Source: Mesoterricola silvestris (GTDB taxonomy: Bacteria; Acidobacteriota; Holophagae; Holophagales; Holophagaceae). From it: 64,000 nt of DNA. Positions within the stretch are counted from its first letter, which is position 1. Every line of letters starts with the position of its first letter. Location of the stretch: NCBI RefSeq assembly GCF_030295405.1, contig NZ_AP027080.1, forward strand, positions 4,728,501 through 4,792,500, in the 5' to 3' direction. Shown here one piece after another: positions 32,927-41,023 of the stretch. The notes beneath the pieces are model-generated. The model did no database searches, had not been told where the DNA came from, and worked only from the letters and a program-made list of their open reading frames with translations. The translations under genes and the position numbers were made by a program.

Positions 32927-35053
32927 CTATTCCAGGAGCGCCGCTTCGCCCCCTCCGGCGATCCCATGCCCTGACGGGATCAGCCCCGAGACCTCCCCTC
33001 CCAGGGGGGTGGCGACCGTGAAGGCCCGGGGTCCGCCCCCGGCCTCCGCCACCGTGGCCACGATGAGGTGGTCCGCCACCACCCGGAACCCGCGGGCCGG
33101 CATCCCGTCCAGGGTCACGGCCGCGGCGTCCGTGAAGCCCGAACCGGCCAGGAAGACCGTGCGGAACCCCCAGGCGGCCGGTCCCACCAAGGCCCGGTCC
33201 ACCCTGGGCCGGACCAGGGCCCTGAGCTTGCGGCCGGCGGCGTTGTCCCAGGGGCCCGCGGCCGCCTCGAACACCTGGCCCAGGGTGGCCGGGCCCGCCC
33301 CCGCCACCGCGTCCAGCAGCGCCTGGTCGGCGTCGTTGAGGAAAAGGTGGAGGGTCGCCGCCGCCCGGTCCTCAAGGCGCACCAGCGTCCAGAAGGCGGT
33401 GGTGGTCCCGTGATCCAGGCCCACCAGGTTCATGACCCCGCCCGGCGAGGACAGGACGAAGAAGCCGTCATCATGCACGTGCACGGGTCCCGGGAAGAAA
33501 TCCCCGGCGGCGTGGCCCTGGAAATGGAAGGCGGGACCGGCGTCGAAGAGGCCCACCTCCACGGTCCGCCCCCGGTTGTAGGCCGCGGGTGCCGCCACGA
33601 AGCCGGGCGCTTCCGGATCCGTCCAGTAGTGGGGCCGGAACAGGTAGCCCGCGTCGTCCAGGTAGGGCATGTCCTGGCTCACGCAGAAGAGGTCCACCCG
33701 GTCCTCCGGGATCCCCAGGGCGCGGACCCGGTCCCGGAGGGCGGCCGGCACGGCCTCCAGGAAGACCCGCGGCAGCCCCAGGGCCAGAGTGCAGAAGGTC
33801 CCCGTGGATTTCCCGGGGCGGAGGTTGTCCAGCAGGGGATTGTAGTCATGGAAAATGGGAATCTTCGGGAAGTGGAGGGCCCCGTACTGGGAGGTGCGCA
33901 TCCCCGCGGGGACGTCCAGCAGATGGAAACCCGGGTTCCAGGGGTCCAGGAGGGGCATATTCCCGGGGACCACCCGCACCGGGGCCAGGGGGGTGGCCAG
34001 GAACGAGGGCCTGTGCCCTTCGGGCGGAGTCACCGTGAACACCGGGGTCGCCACCCCGGCGCCATCGCCTCCCGCATGGAACCCGAATGCGCCGCTGGCC
34101 AGGCCTGGCGGAATGACGAAATGCAGGGTCGTGCCGTCCTCCAGCATCTGGTCCTCCAGGACCGCGCCGTCCCTGCCCAGGGGACCGGCCCAGTCCAGGT
34201 CCCGGCCGCGCACCGTCACCACCGTTCCCGGCGGTCCCGTCCGCGGCGTCATGCTCTCCACCCTCACATCCGCCGTGACCAGGAAGGCCTCGCTGGTGGC
34301 GGTGCCCGCCGCCGTCTCCACCTCGAAGGGCGCCCGCGTCCCGGGCGCGACCGGAGGCACCCCCACATCGATGCGTCCCGGCCCGGTGACGGTGAACAGG
34401 CCCGCGGGCAACGGGATTCCCCCAAAGCGGACGGTCAGGCCCCCCTGGAACGGTCCCCCGGTCAAGACAAGGGCCGAGCCCACCGGGCCGCTGGTTCTGT
34501 TGAGGGTGGCAGTGATGGGCCCCGGGGGCGGCACGGGGGGGGCCACCGGGCCAGGCTCGGTGGCCGGTGCGGGTGGGGCAAGGGGCGCTGGCCCGGCCGG
34601 CGGGATTGGTGGGGGAGCAGGCGTGGTAACGGGAATCGGGCCAGTCACAGGAACGGGCGCAGGGCCCGGGACCGGTTCAAGCGCCGGAACGGGTGTAGGG
34701 GCGGGGACCGGTTCGGGCGAAGGTACGGGCAGAGGTTGGGGCGCCGGAGCGGGCGTGGGCGCGGGCAGAGGTTGGGGCGCCGGAGCGGGCGTGGGTACGG
34801 GCACCGGTTCGGGCGTAGGTGCGGGCGTAGGTGCAGGCACCGGTTGAGGCGCCGGAACAGGCGTGGGTGCGGGCACCGGCTGGGGCGCCGGGACCGGCGT
34901 GGGGACGGGGACCGGCGCGTGCGCGGGAGGCGCCACGCCTACCGGAGTCCCCTTCCCCCGTTCGGGACCTCCCCCGCCGCAGGCCAGGAGCAGCGCCATC
35001 CCTGCCGCCGCCGAAACCCTTCGTCCTGGAAGCAGATCATTTGAAATGTCCAT
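32927..35053 (-). CDS. Proline-rich lipoprotein with IPT/TIG-like domains
   Basis: The 708-residue secreted lipoprotein has a signal RRVSAAAGMALLLAC followed by a glycine run. A long linker of PVPAPTPAPQP units follows (about residues 40-160), then two immunoglobulin-like IPT/TIG modules (SGPVGSALVLTGGPF and SMTPRTGPPGTVVTVRG). The last ~370 residues are not recognised but include acidic, carbohydrate- or metal-binding-looking loops (FHDYNPLLDN, VHVHDDGFF) and a final IPT-like strand set. It is probably displayed on the cell surface. The proline linker would hold the globular part away from the membrane. Confidence 0.72.
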   Translation of the reverse strand: MDISNDLLPGRRVSAAAGMALLLACGGGGPERGKGTPVGVAPPAHAPVPVPTPVPAPQPVPAPTPVPAPQPVPAPTPAPTPEPVPVPTPAPAPQPLPAPTPAPAPQPLPVPSPEPVPAPTPVPALEPVPGPAPVPVTGPIPVTTPAPPPIPPAGPAPLAPPAPATEPGPVAPPVPPPGPITATLNRTSGPVGSALVLTGGPFQGGLTVRFGGIPLPAGLFTVTGPGRIDVGVPPVAPGTRAPFEVETAAGTATSEAFLVTADVRVESMTPRTGPPGTVVTVRGRDLDWAGPLGRDGAVLEDQMLEDGTTLHFVIPPGLASGAFGFHAGGDGAGVATPVFTVTPPEGHRPSFLATPLAPVRVVPGNMPLLDPWNPGFHLLDVPAGMRTSQYGALHFPKIPIFHDYNPLLDNLRPGKSTGTFCTLALGLPRVFLEAVPAALRDRVRALGIPEDRVDLFCVSQDMPYLDDAGYLFRPHYWTDPEAPGFVAAPAAYNRGRTVEVGLFDAGPAFHFQGHAAGDFFPGPVHVHDDGFFVLSSPGGVMNLVGLDHGTTTAFWTLVRLEDRAAATLHLFLNDADQALLDAVAGAGPATLGQVFEAAAGPWDNAAGRKLRALVRPRVDRALVGPAAWGFRTVFLAGSGFTDAAAVTLDGMPARGFRVVADHLIVATVAEAGGGPRAFTVATPLGGEVSGLIPSGHGIAGGGEAALLE
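34560..34925. repeat. Minisatellite-like repeat coding for the Pro-rich linker
   Basis: Imperfect tandem units built from GGCGCCGGAGCGGGCGTGGG-type and GGCACCGGTTCGGGCG-type blocks encode alternating Pro-Val/Pro-Ala/Thr/Gln. Unit variants recur in patches, suggesting expansion by slippage or unequal crossover. The reading frame is kept throughout. Confidence 0.75.
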
Positions 35054-35146
35054 AGGCCTGGAAGTCCTCCGCTCCCACGCCCTGAAGCATGGCGCCCCCA
35101 GGCCGGAGGTTCCCGGAGGCCGGCCGGTGGGCTGCCCTGCGTCCAG

Positions 35147-35511
35147 CTAGCCCAACGTCCCGACCCCCTCCGTCTTTGGCCCACACATCGGTAATCCCCT
35201 TCAGAATTCGCATAACAACCACGTGCCTCCGACCTTGGGGCCATGTCCATCCCCTGCATCCTGGGCATCCTTTTCATCCCTGTTCCCGCAGGGCAATAGC
35301 TGGGATGGGTCGGCGCATGCAAATCAAGCGCGCGCCGCCCCATCTCATCCCTTGCCCAGCGGGAACAGGGATGAAATCGGATGAACAGGATGAAGGGGAT
35401 CCGCCCTCGAACTCGGCCCGTTCCCGGCTGAGACGCCGGACCGCAGGCTTCATGGATTGGCTATATGGGCTTCGGTGGCGCAAGTTGGGATGGGTCGGAC
35501 ACCTGGGCTAG
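35147..35511. repeat. Palindromic intergenic element, copy A
   Basis: This fills most of the 454-base gap 35054-35507. A long imperfect palindrome at 35249-35400 has arms like ATCCCCTTCATCCTGTTCATCC...TCCCTGTTCCCGC and its complement. The outer ends are CTAGCCCA-n5-CCGACCC (35147-35167) and its inverse GGGTCGG-n5-TGGGCTAG (35492-35511). The right end supplies the TAG stop of the M56 gene. Related sequence recurs as copy B. No transposase is inside. Bases 35054-35146 hold only the leader of the lipoprotein gene. Confidence 0.7.
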
Positions 35512-37217
35512 GGCCGTCCCATTTGGAAGGCGAAGGTCTTCCAGGTCCCGTCCAGGGGCACCCGCGCCTCCCCGGAGGTTCCCTCCAGGAGATCCGTGCA
35601 CCGCACGCGGACCGTGGCGCCGCCGCGGAAATCCAGGGTCACCCGGGGGTGGGACTCGGTCCATGGGGTCCCGGGTTCGCCGCCGCCGGCGGCCACCGAA
35701 CCGTAGGGCTTTCCGCCGGGATCCTCCGGAAGGACCTCGAGTTTCAGCGGGCCCCGGTGGCTCACCCGGGTCCAGACGGTCCAGGTGGAGCCGCTGCGGC
35801 GCAGGGTGCCATCCACCCAGCCCTGGCCCAGGGGCGCCGCAGGCTGCACGGCCCTGGCCTCCAAGAGCCCCAGCACCAGGGCGCGGTAGCCCTCGGCCTC
35901 AGCGCCGGGGCGCCCGGCCTCCAGGGCCTCCTCGCCGCAGTTGTAGGCGGCCACGGCCTTGGCCTTGTCGCCCTTGTACCGGTCCAGGAGGAATTTCAGG
36001 TAGCGGGCGCCGGCGGAGGCCACTTCGCCGGGATCCTCCAGGTTCCGCGCGCCGAAGCGGGTGGCGGTGGCGGGCAGGACCTGGAGGATGCCCTGGGCCC
36101 CCAGGGGGCTCCGGGCCTTGGGGTTGAGGCCGCTCTCGGCCCAGGCCATGGATCGCAGGAGCTGGGGGTCCAGGCCCTCCCTGGCGGCCAGGGCATCCAG
36201 TTCGGCGATCACCCGCGCATCGGCCTGGATGGGCGGCATCGCCGGGGTGCCCGCGCGCAGGGCCAGGGCGGCGAAGGGGGCCAGCAGGACCAGGGCGGGG
36301 CCCAGGGAGCCGGGGCGGGAAACGACAGGTGGAGTCAGGAGACGTCGGATGCGTTCGTGCAAGATTCCTCCGCGGGCCGCGAGGGCCAATGAGGTGAGGT
36401 GGGGCTGGACATCGTCCAGCGCGTCGAGGGCCAGGGCCAGGCGCCGCGGGTCGCCGATGGCCTTGGCGGCCAGGTCGTCGCAGAGGTGTTCCCGCGCGGT
36501 CCGGATCCGGCGGGACAGCCACCACACCACAGGGTGGTGGAAGCAGAGCACCTCGATGACGCCCTGGAAAAGGTTGACCAGATAGTCCAGGCGGGCCACG
36601 TGGGCCAGTTCGTGGGCCAGGAGGGCCTCCAGGTAGGCTTCGGGAAGGGCCGTGAAGAGGGCCGCGGGCACCAGCACCACCGGCCGCCAGAGCCCCACCG
36701 CCACGGGCGTCGCCACCCGGGACGAGGCCCGCAGGAGCACCCGCCCCCGCACCCCCAGGTCCCGGGCCAGGGCCGCGAAGCGCCCCTCCCAGGCTTCCGG
36801 GGCCCCCGTGGCCCGGCGCCGCCAGGCCACGGTGGTCAGCCAGCCCCCGCCCAGGCGGATCCCCATGGCCGTGGCGCCCAGGGCCCAGGCCACCGCGATC
36901 CAGCCCACGTGCCCGGCCATCCAGGCCAGGCTCCCGCCGGCCTGCGTCACGGGCGCCGGGACCGGGACGGCCTCCAGGCCCGCCCCCGCCCCCGCGCCCC
37001 CAGCCAGGGCCGCGGAATTCTCCGCGAGCCCCCGGGCGAAGCCCGCGGCCGGCAGCACCAGGCACAGCACCAGGGCCCCCAGGGCAATGCCGTACTGGGC
37101 CCGGGGCCGGCCGGGCCCCACGGCCCGCAGCAGCAGGGCCGCCACCGCCCCCACCACCGCCAACTGCCACAGCGAATGGACCAGCGCCCACCCCAGGGCC
37201 GGCACGGCGCCGTTCAT
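35508..37217 (-). CDS. M56 (BlaR1-type) metallopeptidase fused to a lytic transglycosylase domain
   Basis: The 569-residue protein starts with BlaR1/MecR1-like membrane helices. It has an M56 zinc protease core with HELAH at 202-206 and a downstream AREHLCDDLA segment that carries the third-ligand-type Glu. After the last helix (~305-322), an extracytoplasmic domain with the Slt/family-1 lytic transglycosylase pattern follows: Glu361-Ser in AWAESGLNPKARS, GAQGILQVLPATA and AAYNCG (424-428). The C-terminal ~120 residues are beta-rich and unrecognised. In BlaR1 this place holds a penicillin sensor. Here a peptidoglycan-binding or cutting domain would sense or act on the wall. It overlaps the BlaI-like gene by four bases. 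Confidence 0.85.
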   Translation of the reverse strand: MNGAVPALGWALVHSLWQLAVVGAVAALLLRAVGPGRPRAQYGIALGALVLCLVLPAAGFARGLAENSAALAGGAGAGAGLEAVPVPAPVTQAGGSLAWMAGHVGWIAVAWALGATAMGIRLGGGWLTTVAWRRRATGAPEAWEGRFAALARDLGVRGRVLLRASSRVATPVAVGLWRPVVLVPAALFTALPEAYLEALLAHELAHVARLDYLVNLFQGVIEVLCFHHPVVWWLSRRIRTAREHLCDDLAAKAIGDPRRLALALDALDDVQPHLTSLALAARGGILHERIRRLLTPPVVSRPGSLGPALVLLAPFAALALRAGTPAMPPIQADARVIAELDALAAREGLDPQLLRSMAWAESGLNPKARSPLGAQGILQVLPATATRFGARNLEDPGEVASAGARYLKFLLDRYKGDKAKAVAAYNCGEEALEAGRPGAEAEGYRALVLGLLEARAVQPAAPLGQGWVDGTLRRSGSTWTVWTRVSHRGPLKLEVLPEDPGGKPYGSVAAGGGEPGTPWTESHPRVTLDFRGGATVRVRCTDLLEGTSGEARVPLDGTWKTFAFQMGRP

Positions 37218-37585
37218 TTGGAATTCCCCAGGAGGGCGCGGATGCGCTCCTTCTCCTCCGGCGAGACGGAACCCGCCCCCAGCGCCGCCTGCACCAGGGC
37301 CAGGGCCGATCCCCCGAAGAGCCGGTCCCGCAGATCCGCCACGAGGCCCTGCTCCATGGACGCCCGGGGATGGGCCGCGCGGTACACATGGGATCGCGCC
37401 GATTCGTCCCGCGCCACCAGCCCCTTTTCCAGCATCACCTGGAGCATGCGCAGGGCCCCGGTGTAGGTGTACTCCTGCCGGCTGGCCAGCGCCGCCTGCA
37501 CGTCCTTCACGGGCACCGGCCCCAGATCCCAGAGGATCTTCAGGATCTTGAGTTCGGCTTCGGTGGGGCGGGGCGGATGGGGCAT
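37214..37585 (-). CDS. BlaI/MecI-family repressor
   Basis: This 123-residue winged-helix protein opens with the family's PTEAELKILKILWDLGP, then VKDVQAALASRQEYTYTGALRMLQVMLEKGLVARDE (recognition helix and wing, read in parts) and a C-terminal dimerisation/cleavage region. BlaI proteins repress their own operon until cut after activation of the partner M56 protease, which here follows with an ATGA overlap. ATG 37585 is chosen because GGAG is seven bases upstream; a TTG at 37603 would add six residues. Confidence 0.9.
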   Translation of the reverse strand: MPHPPRPTEAELKILKILWDLGPVPVKDVQAALASRQEYTYTGALRMLQVMLEKGLVARDESARSHVYRAAHPRASMEQGLVADLRDRLFGGSALALVQAALGAGSVSPEEKERIRALLGNSK

Positions 37586-37595
37586 GGGATCTCCA

Positions 37596-37627
37596 CTACT
37601 CAAATCTGTCTACTCAATTTGGTGTAG
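37596..37627 (-). promoter_or_regulatory. Candidate BlaI-type operator
   Basis: CTACTCAA occurs at 37596-37603 and 37610-37617. The second copy opens the imperfect dyad CTACTCAATTTGGTGTAG (37610-37627). BlaI/MecI sites are dyads with TAC/GTA ends just upstream of their own gene. The location and symmetry fit autoregulation, but no experimental consensus for this branch is known to me. Confidence 0.45.
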
Positions 37628-37730
37628 TTGTTCCTTTCCGTCAAGGGGGGAATTTGGGGCGGGACAAACGGAGCGGATGGGTCCCGGACGGGCGCCCCGG
37701 TTCGCCATCGCCGCTGAAGGGCCCAAGGGG

Positions 37731-38000
37731 GATCCCCTCTTTCATCCCTTTCATCCTGTTCATCCGGTTTCATCCCCGTTTCCGCAGGGCCAGCGATGAG
37801 GTGGCCCGGCGCGTCGCTGACCTGCATGCGCCGACCCATCCCTGCTCTGGCCCTGCGGGAACAGGGATGAAATCGGATGAACAGGATGAAGGGGATCAGC
37901 CGTCTCACGGTGCCCGTTCCCGGCCGAGGAGCCAGAGTGAATATCCATCTGCTGGCTTCGGCAGTGATCGTTGGAGTGGGTCGGAGACCTGGGCTAGGGC
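37731..38000. repeat. Palindromic intergenic element, copy B
   Basis: Second copy of the element at 35147. The palindrome spans 37731-37895, with arms ATCCCCTTTCATCCTGTTCATCC-like on the left and GGATGAACAGGATGAAGGGGAT on the right. It is followed by the shared tail GTTCCCGGC...GGGTCGGAGACCTGGGCTAGGG. The tail ends at 38000 and supplies the TAG stop of maf. With a further ~100 bases without features, it accounts for the 408-base gap 37586-37993. Confidence 0.7.
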
Positions 38001-38602
38001 ATCCCGATCCAGAGCCCCAGCAGCCCCAGGCGGCGCGCCAGCTCCGCGAAGCGCTCCACCGGGAACCCCATGACGGTGGCGAAGCTGCCTTCGATGCGTT
38101 CGATGAACAGGGCGGCGATGCCCTGGGCCGCGTAGCCCCCGGCCTTGTCCATGGGCTCGCCGGAGGCGGCGTACCACTCGGCCTGCTTCTTCTGGATGGG
38201 ACGCAGGTAGACGTCGGCGGTGTCCACCAGGGTGTAGACCTCGGAGTTGCGGCGCAGGCACAGGCCCGTGTGCACCTGGTGGCTGCGGCCCTGGATGAGC
38301 ATGAGCATGCGCACGGCATCCTCCTGGGAGGCGGGCTTGCCCAGGATGTGGTGGTCCACGGCCACGGTGGTGTCGGCGGCGATGATCCAGCGGTCGGGGT
38401 TCACGATCCCCACGATCTCGGCCTTGGCCTGGGCGAGGCGGATGACCATGGATTCGGGATCCTCGCCGGGGCGGGGCGTCTCGTCCACCTCGGGAGCCCA
38501 CACTTCGTACGGGATCTGCAGGGCCTCCATCCAGTGCCGGCGCCGGGGGGACACCGACGCCAGGATGGGGGGCGGCACGTGCAGGGTGATGTCGTCGGGC
38601 AT
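37994..38602 (-). CDS. maf: Maf-like nucleotide pyrophosphatase
   Basis: The 202-residue enzyme hydrolyses non-canonical or modified nucleoside triphosphates. Family motifs are LASVSPRR at the N-terminus, ESMVIRLAQAKAE, AADTTVAVD, GKPASQEDA and DKAGGYAAQGIAALFIERIEGSF (read in parts), with the expected length. The stop codon lies in the end of repeat B. It is transcribed with glnN upstream after a 76-base gap, although no functional link is apparent. Confidence 0.9.
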   Translation of the reverse strand: MPDDITLHVPPPILASVSPRRRHWMEALQIPYEVWAPEVDETPRPGEDPESMVIRLAQAKAEIVGIVNPDRWIIAADTTVAVDHHILGKPASQEDAVRMLMLIQGRSHQVHTGLCLRRNSEVYTLVDTADVYLRPIQKKQAEWYAASGEPMDKAGGYAAQGIAALFIERIEGSFATVMGFPVERFAELARRLGLLGLWIGMP

Positions 38603-38678
38603 GGCGGACCTTCCGGCCGGGAGAGGCCAATCTCCGAGTCTCCCATCATCGGGTCCGGATCTTGATCGAAAATGTGGG

Positions 38679-40838
38679 TCAGATGAGGGGGGCCAGGAGC
38701 TCCCGGTACACCGGGATGGGCCACCGGGCGGCGCTGCAGTCCTTTTCCAGCTGGTCCAGCACGTCCCTCAGCAGGTCCTGGGCGTGGCGCACGCTGCCTC
38801 CGTAGGCCTCGGTGCGCGCGTGGTGGGTTTCCAGGGCCTCCGCGGCCACCATGGCCGCCTTGAGGGCCACCAGGCGCTCCTGGGCCACCCCGGCGAGGCG
38901 GGTCTGGGTCTCCAGGGCGGCCTTGAGGGGCGCGGGCACGGGGATGCCCAGGGTGGACAGGCTCCCCAGGGCGGCGGCCCGGGCCCCCAGATCCTCCAGG
39001 ATCGCGGGCAGGAGCAGGGTCTCGGCCATCTCCCGCAGGACCTGGGCCTCGATGGACAGGGCCTTCTGGTACTGCTCGTGGCGGATGTGGAGGCGGGCCT
39101 CGCACTCCTCGGCGGTGAGGATGCGGCTCCGGCTGAAGACCTCCTTGGATTTGGCCTCCTCCCAGATGCGCAGCGCGGCGACGGTGTCCCGGGCGTGGGG
39201 CAGGCCCCGGCGCTCGGCCTCGGCCATCCACTCCTCGGAATAGCCGTTGCCCTCGAACCGGATGGCCCGGGTCTCGATGATGGCCTCCCGGATCACGGCC
39301 ATGGCGGCGGCGCGGGTGCTCTTGCCCGAGGCGATCTCCTCGTCCATCCGCAGGTTCATGGCGTCCAGGGCCTCGGCCACCGTGGCGTTGATGACCGTGA
39401 GGGGGAAGGCGATGGCCTGGGAGGAGCCCACGGCGCGGAACTCGAACTTGTTGCCCGTGAAGGCGAAGGGGCTGGTGCGGTTGCGGTCCGTGGCGTCCTT
39501 CTCCAGGGCGGGCAGGCTCCCCAGCCTCAAGTCCAGGAGCTGCTTCTCGCTGGCGTCGGCCACGTCGCCGCGCTCGATGGCCTCCAGGATGTGATTGAGC
39601 TGGGAGCCCAGGTAGGCGCTCATGATGGCCGGCGGGGCCTCGTTGGCCCCCAGGCGGTGGTCGTTGCCCGCGAAGGCGATGGAGGCCCGCAGGAGCCCGC
39701 CGTGGCGGTGGATGGCCTTCAGGGTGGCCCCCAGGAAGTAGAGGAACTGCAGGTTCTCCTCGGGGGTCTTGCCGGGATCCAGCAGGTTGTGGCCCTCGTC
39801 CGTGGCCATGCTCCAGTTCACGTGCTTGCCCGAGCCGTTCACCCCGGCGAAGGGCTTCTCGTGGAGGAGGACGGCGAGGTTGTGGCGCTCCCCCACGCGC
39901 TTCATGATCTCCATGAGGAGCTGGTTGTGGTCCGAGGCCAGGTTCGCGGGCTCGTAGATGGGGGCCAGCTCGAACTGGTTGGGGGCCACCTCGTTGTGGC
40001 GGGTCTTGGCGGGGATGCCCAGCTTGAAGCACTCCAGTTCCACGTCCTGCATGAAGCCCAGCACCCGCTCCTTGATGCTGCCGAAATAGTGGTCCTCCAG
40101 CTCCTGGCCCTTGGGGGGCCGGGCCCCCTGAAGGGTGCGGTTGGCGAAGGTGAGGTCGGGCCGCTGCCGGGCCAGCTCCAGGTCCACCAGGAAGTACTCC
40201 TGCTCGGGCCCGCACTGGGGGACCACCTGGCTGGCCCGGCTTTCGAAGTGGCCCAGGGCGTGCAGGGCGGCCACGCTCACCGCCTCCATGGAGCGCAGCA
40301 GGGGGAGCTTGTTGTCCAGCGCCTCTCCGTGGTACCCCACGAAGGCGGTGGGGATGCACAGCGTCGTGCCCAGGGGGCTCTCGATGAGGAAGGCCGGGCT
40401 CGTGGCGTCCCACACGGTGTAGCCCCGGGCCTCGAAGGTGGCCCGCAGGCCCCCCGAGGGGAAGGAGCTGGCGTCGGGCTCGCCCTGGATGAGCTGGCTG
40501 CCGCTGAACTTCTCGATGACCACCCCCGCCTCGTCCCAGGCGATGAAGGCGTCGTGCTTCTCCGCGGTGGCGCCGGTCATGGGCAGGAACCAGTGGGTGA
40601 AGTGCGTGGCGCCGTGCTCCAGGGCCCACTCCTTCATGGCCTGGGCCACCCCGTGGGCGGTCTCCGGCGCCAGGGGCTCGCCCCGCTTGAGGCTGTGGCG
40701 GAAGGCCTTGAAGACCTCCCGGGGGAGCCGCTCCCGCATGGTCCGCTCGTTGAACGTGTTGCAGCCGAAGAACCGGCTCACCTTCATCTCGTCCAGGCTG
40801 TGGATGTCGGAACCTTTGATGGGCTGGGCGTTGGACAT
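38679..40838 (-). CDS. glnN: Glutamine synthetase type III
   Basis: The 719-residue enzyme matches GlnN in length and motifs: FGCNTFNERTMRERLP, PQCGPEQEYFLVD with active-site Glu, KTRHNEVAPNQFELAPIYE, and the ammonia/glutamate region NGSGKHVNWSM. These large dodecameric synthetases assimilate ammonia. AAGGAGG sets ATG 40838. The gap to divergent nadA (185 bases) carries GTGTGACTCAAGTCACA at 40899-40915, a dyad that could bind a regulator. Other nitrogen genes are not in the window. Confidence 0.95.
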   Translation of the reverse strand: MSNAQPIKGSDIHSLDEMKVSRFFGCNTFNERTMRERLPREVFKAFRHSLKRGEPLAPETAHGVAQAMKEWALEHGATHFTHWFLPMTGATAEKHDAFIAWDEAGVVIEKFSGSQLIQGEPDASSFPSGGLRATFEARGYTVWDATSPAFLIESPLGTTLCIPTAFVGYHGEALDNKLPLLRSMEAVSVAALHALGHFESRASQVVPQCGPEQEYFLVDLELARQRPDLTFANRTLQGARPPKGQELEDHYFGSIKERVLGFMQDVELECFKLGIPAKTRHNEVAPNQFELAPIYEPANLASDHNQLLMEIMKRVGERHNLAVLLHEKPFAGVNGSGKHVNWSMATDEGHNLLDPGKTPEENLQFLYFLGATLKAIHRHGGLLRASIAFAGNDHRLGANEAPPAIMSAYLGSQLNHILEAIERGDVADASEKQLLDLRLGSLPALEKDATDRNRTSPFAFTGNKFEFRAVGSSQAIAFPLTVINATVAEALDAMNLRMDEEIASGKSTRAAAMAVIREAIIETRAIRFEGNGYSEEWMAEAERRGLPHARDTVAALRIWEEAKSKEVFSRSRILTAEECEARLHIRHEQYQKALSIEAQVLREMAETLLLPAILEDLGARAAALGSLSTLGIPVPAPLKAALETQTRLAGVAQERLVALKAAMVAAEALETHHARTEAYGGSVRHAQDLLRDVLDQLEKDCSAARWPIPVYRELLAPLI

Positions 40839-41023
40839 GCTGCCTCCTTGGATGGAAACGGCCCTGCCACCGGGGTCGGGGCCCAGGACGTTTCTGCGGG
40901 TGTGACTCAAGTCACAGCATAGGGAGTCCCCCCCCTCCCCTCAAGCGATTCGTGTAAATCCAACTATCTAATAAGATTGACGGTTGTAAAAAATGTTTTA
41001 GGCCGTTGCGGTAGAATCACCCC

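Noticed and set aside
34560..34925. Repeat array considered as CRISPR
   Set aside because: Units are short, variable, in frame and encode a proline-rich linker, with no spacers of constant length and no cas genes nearby.
38247..40922. Long plus-strand open frame opposite glnN and maf
   Set aside because: Antisense shadow; glnN matches its family over the full length.
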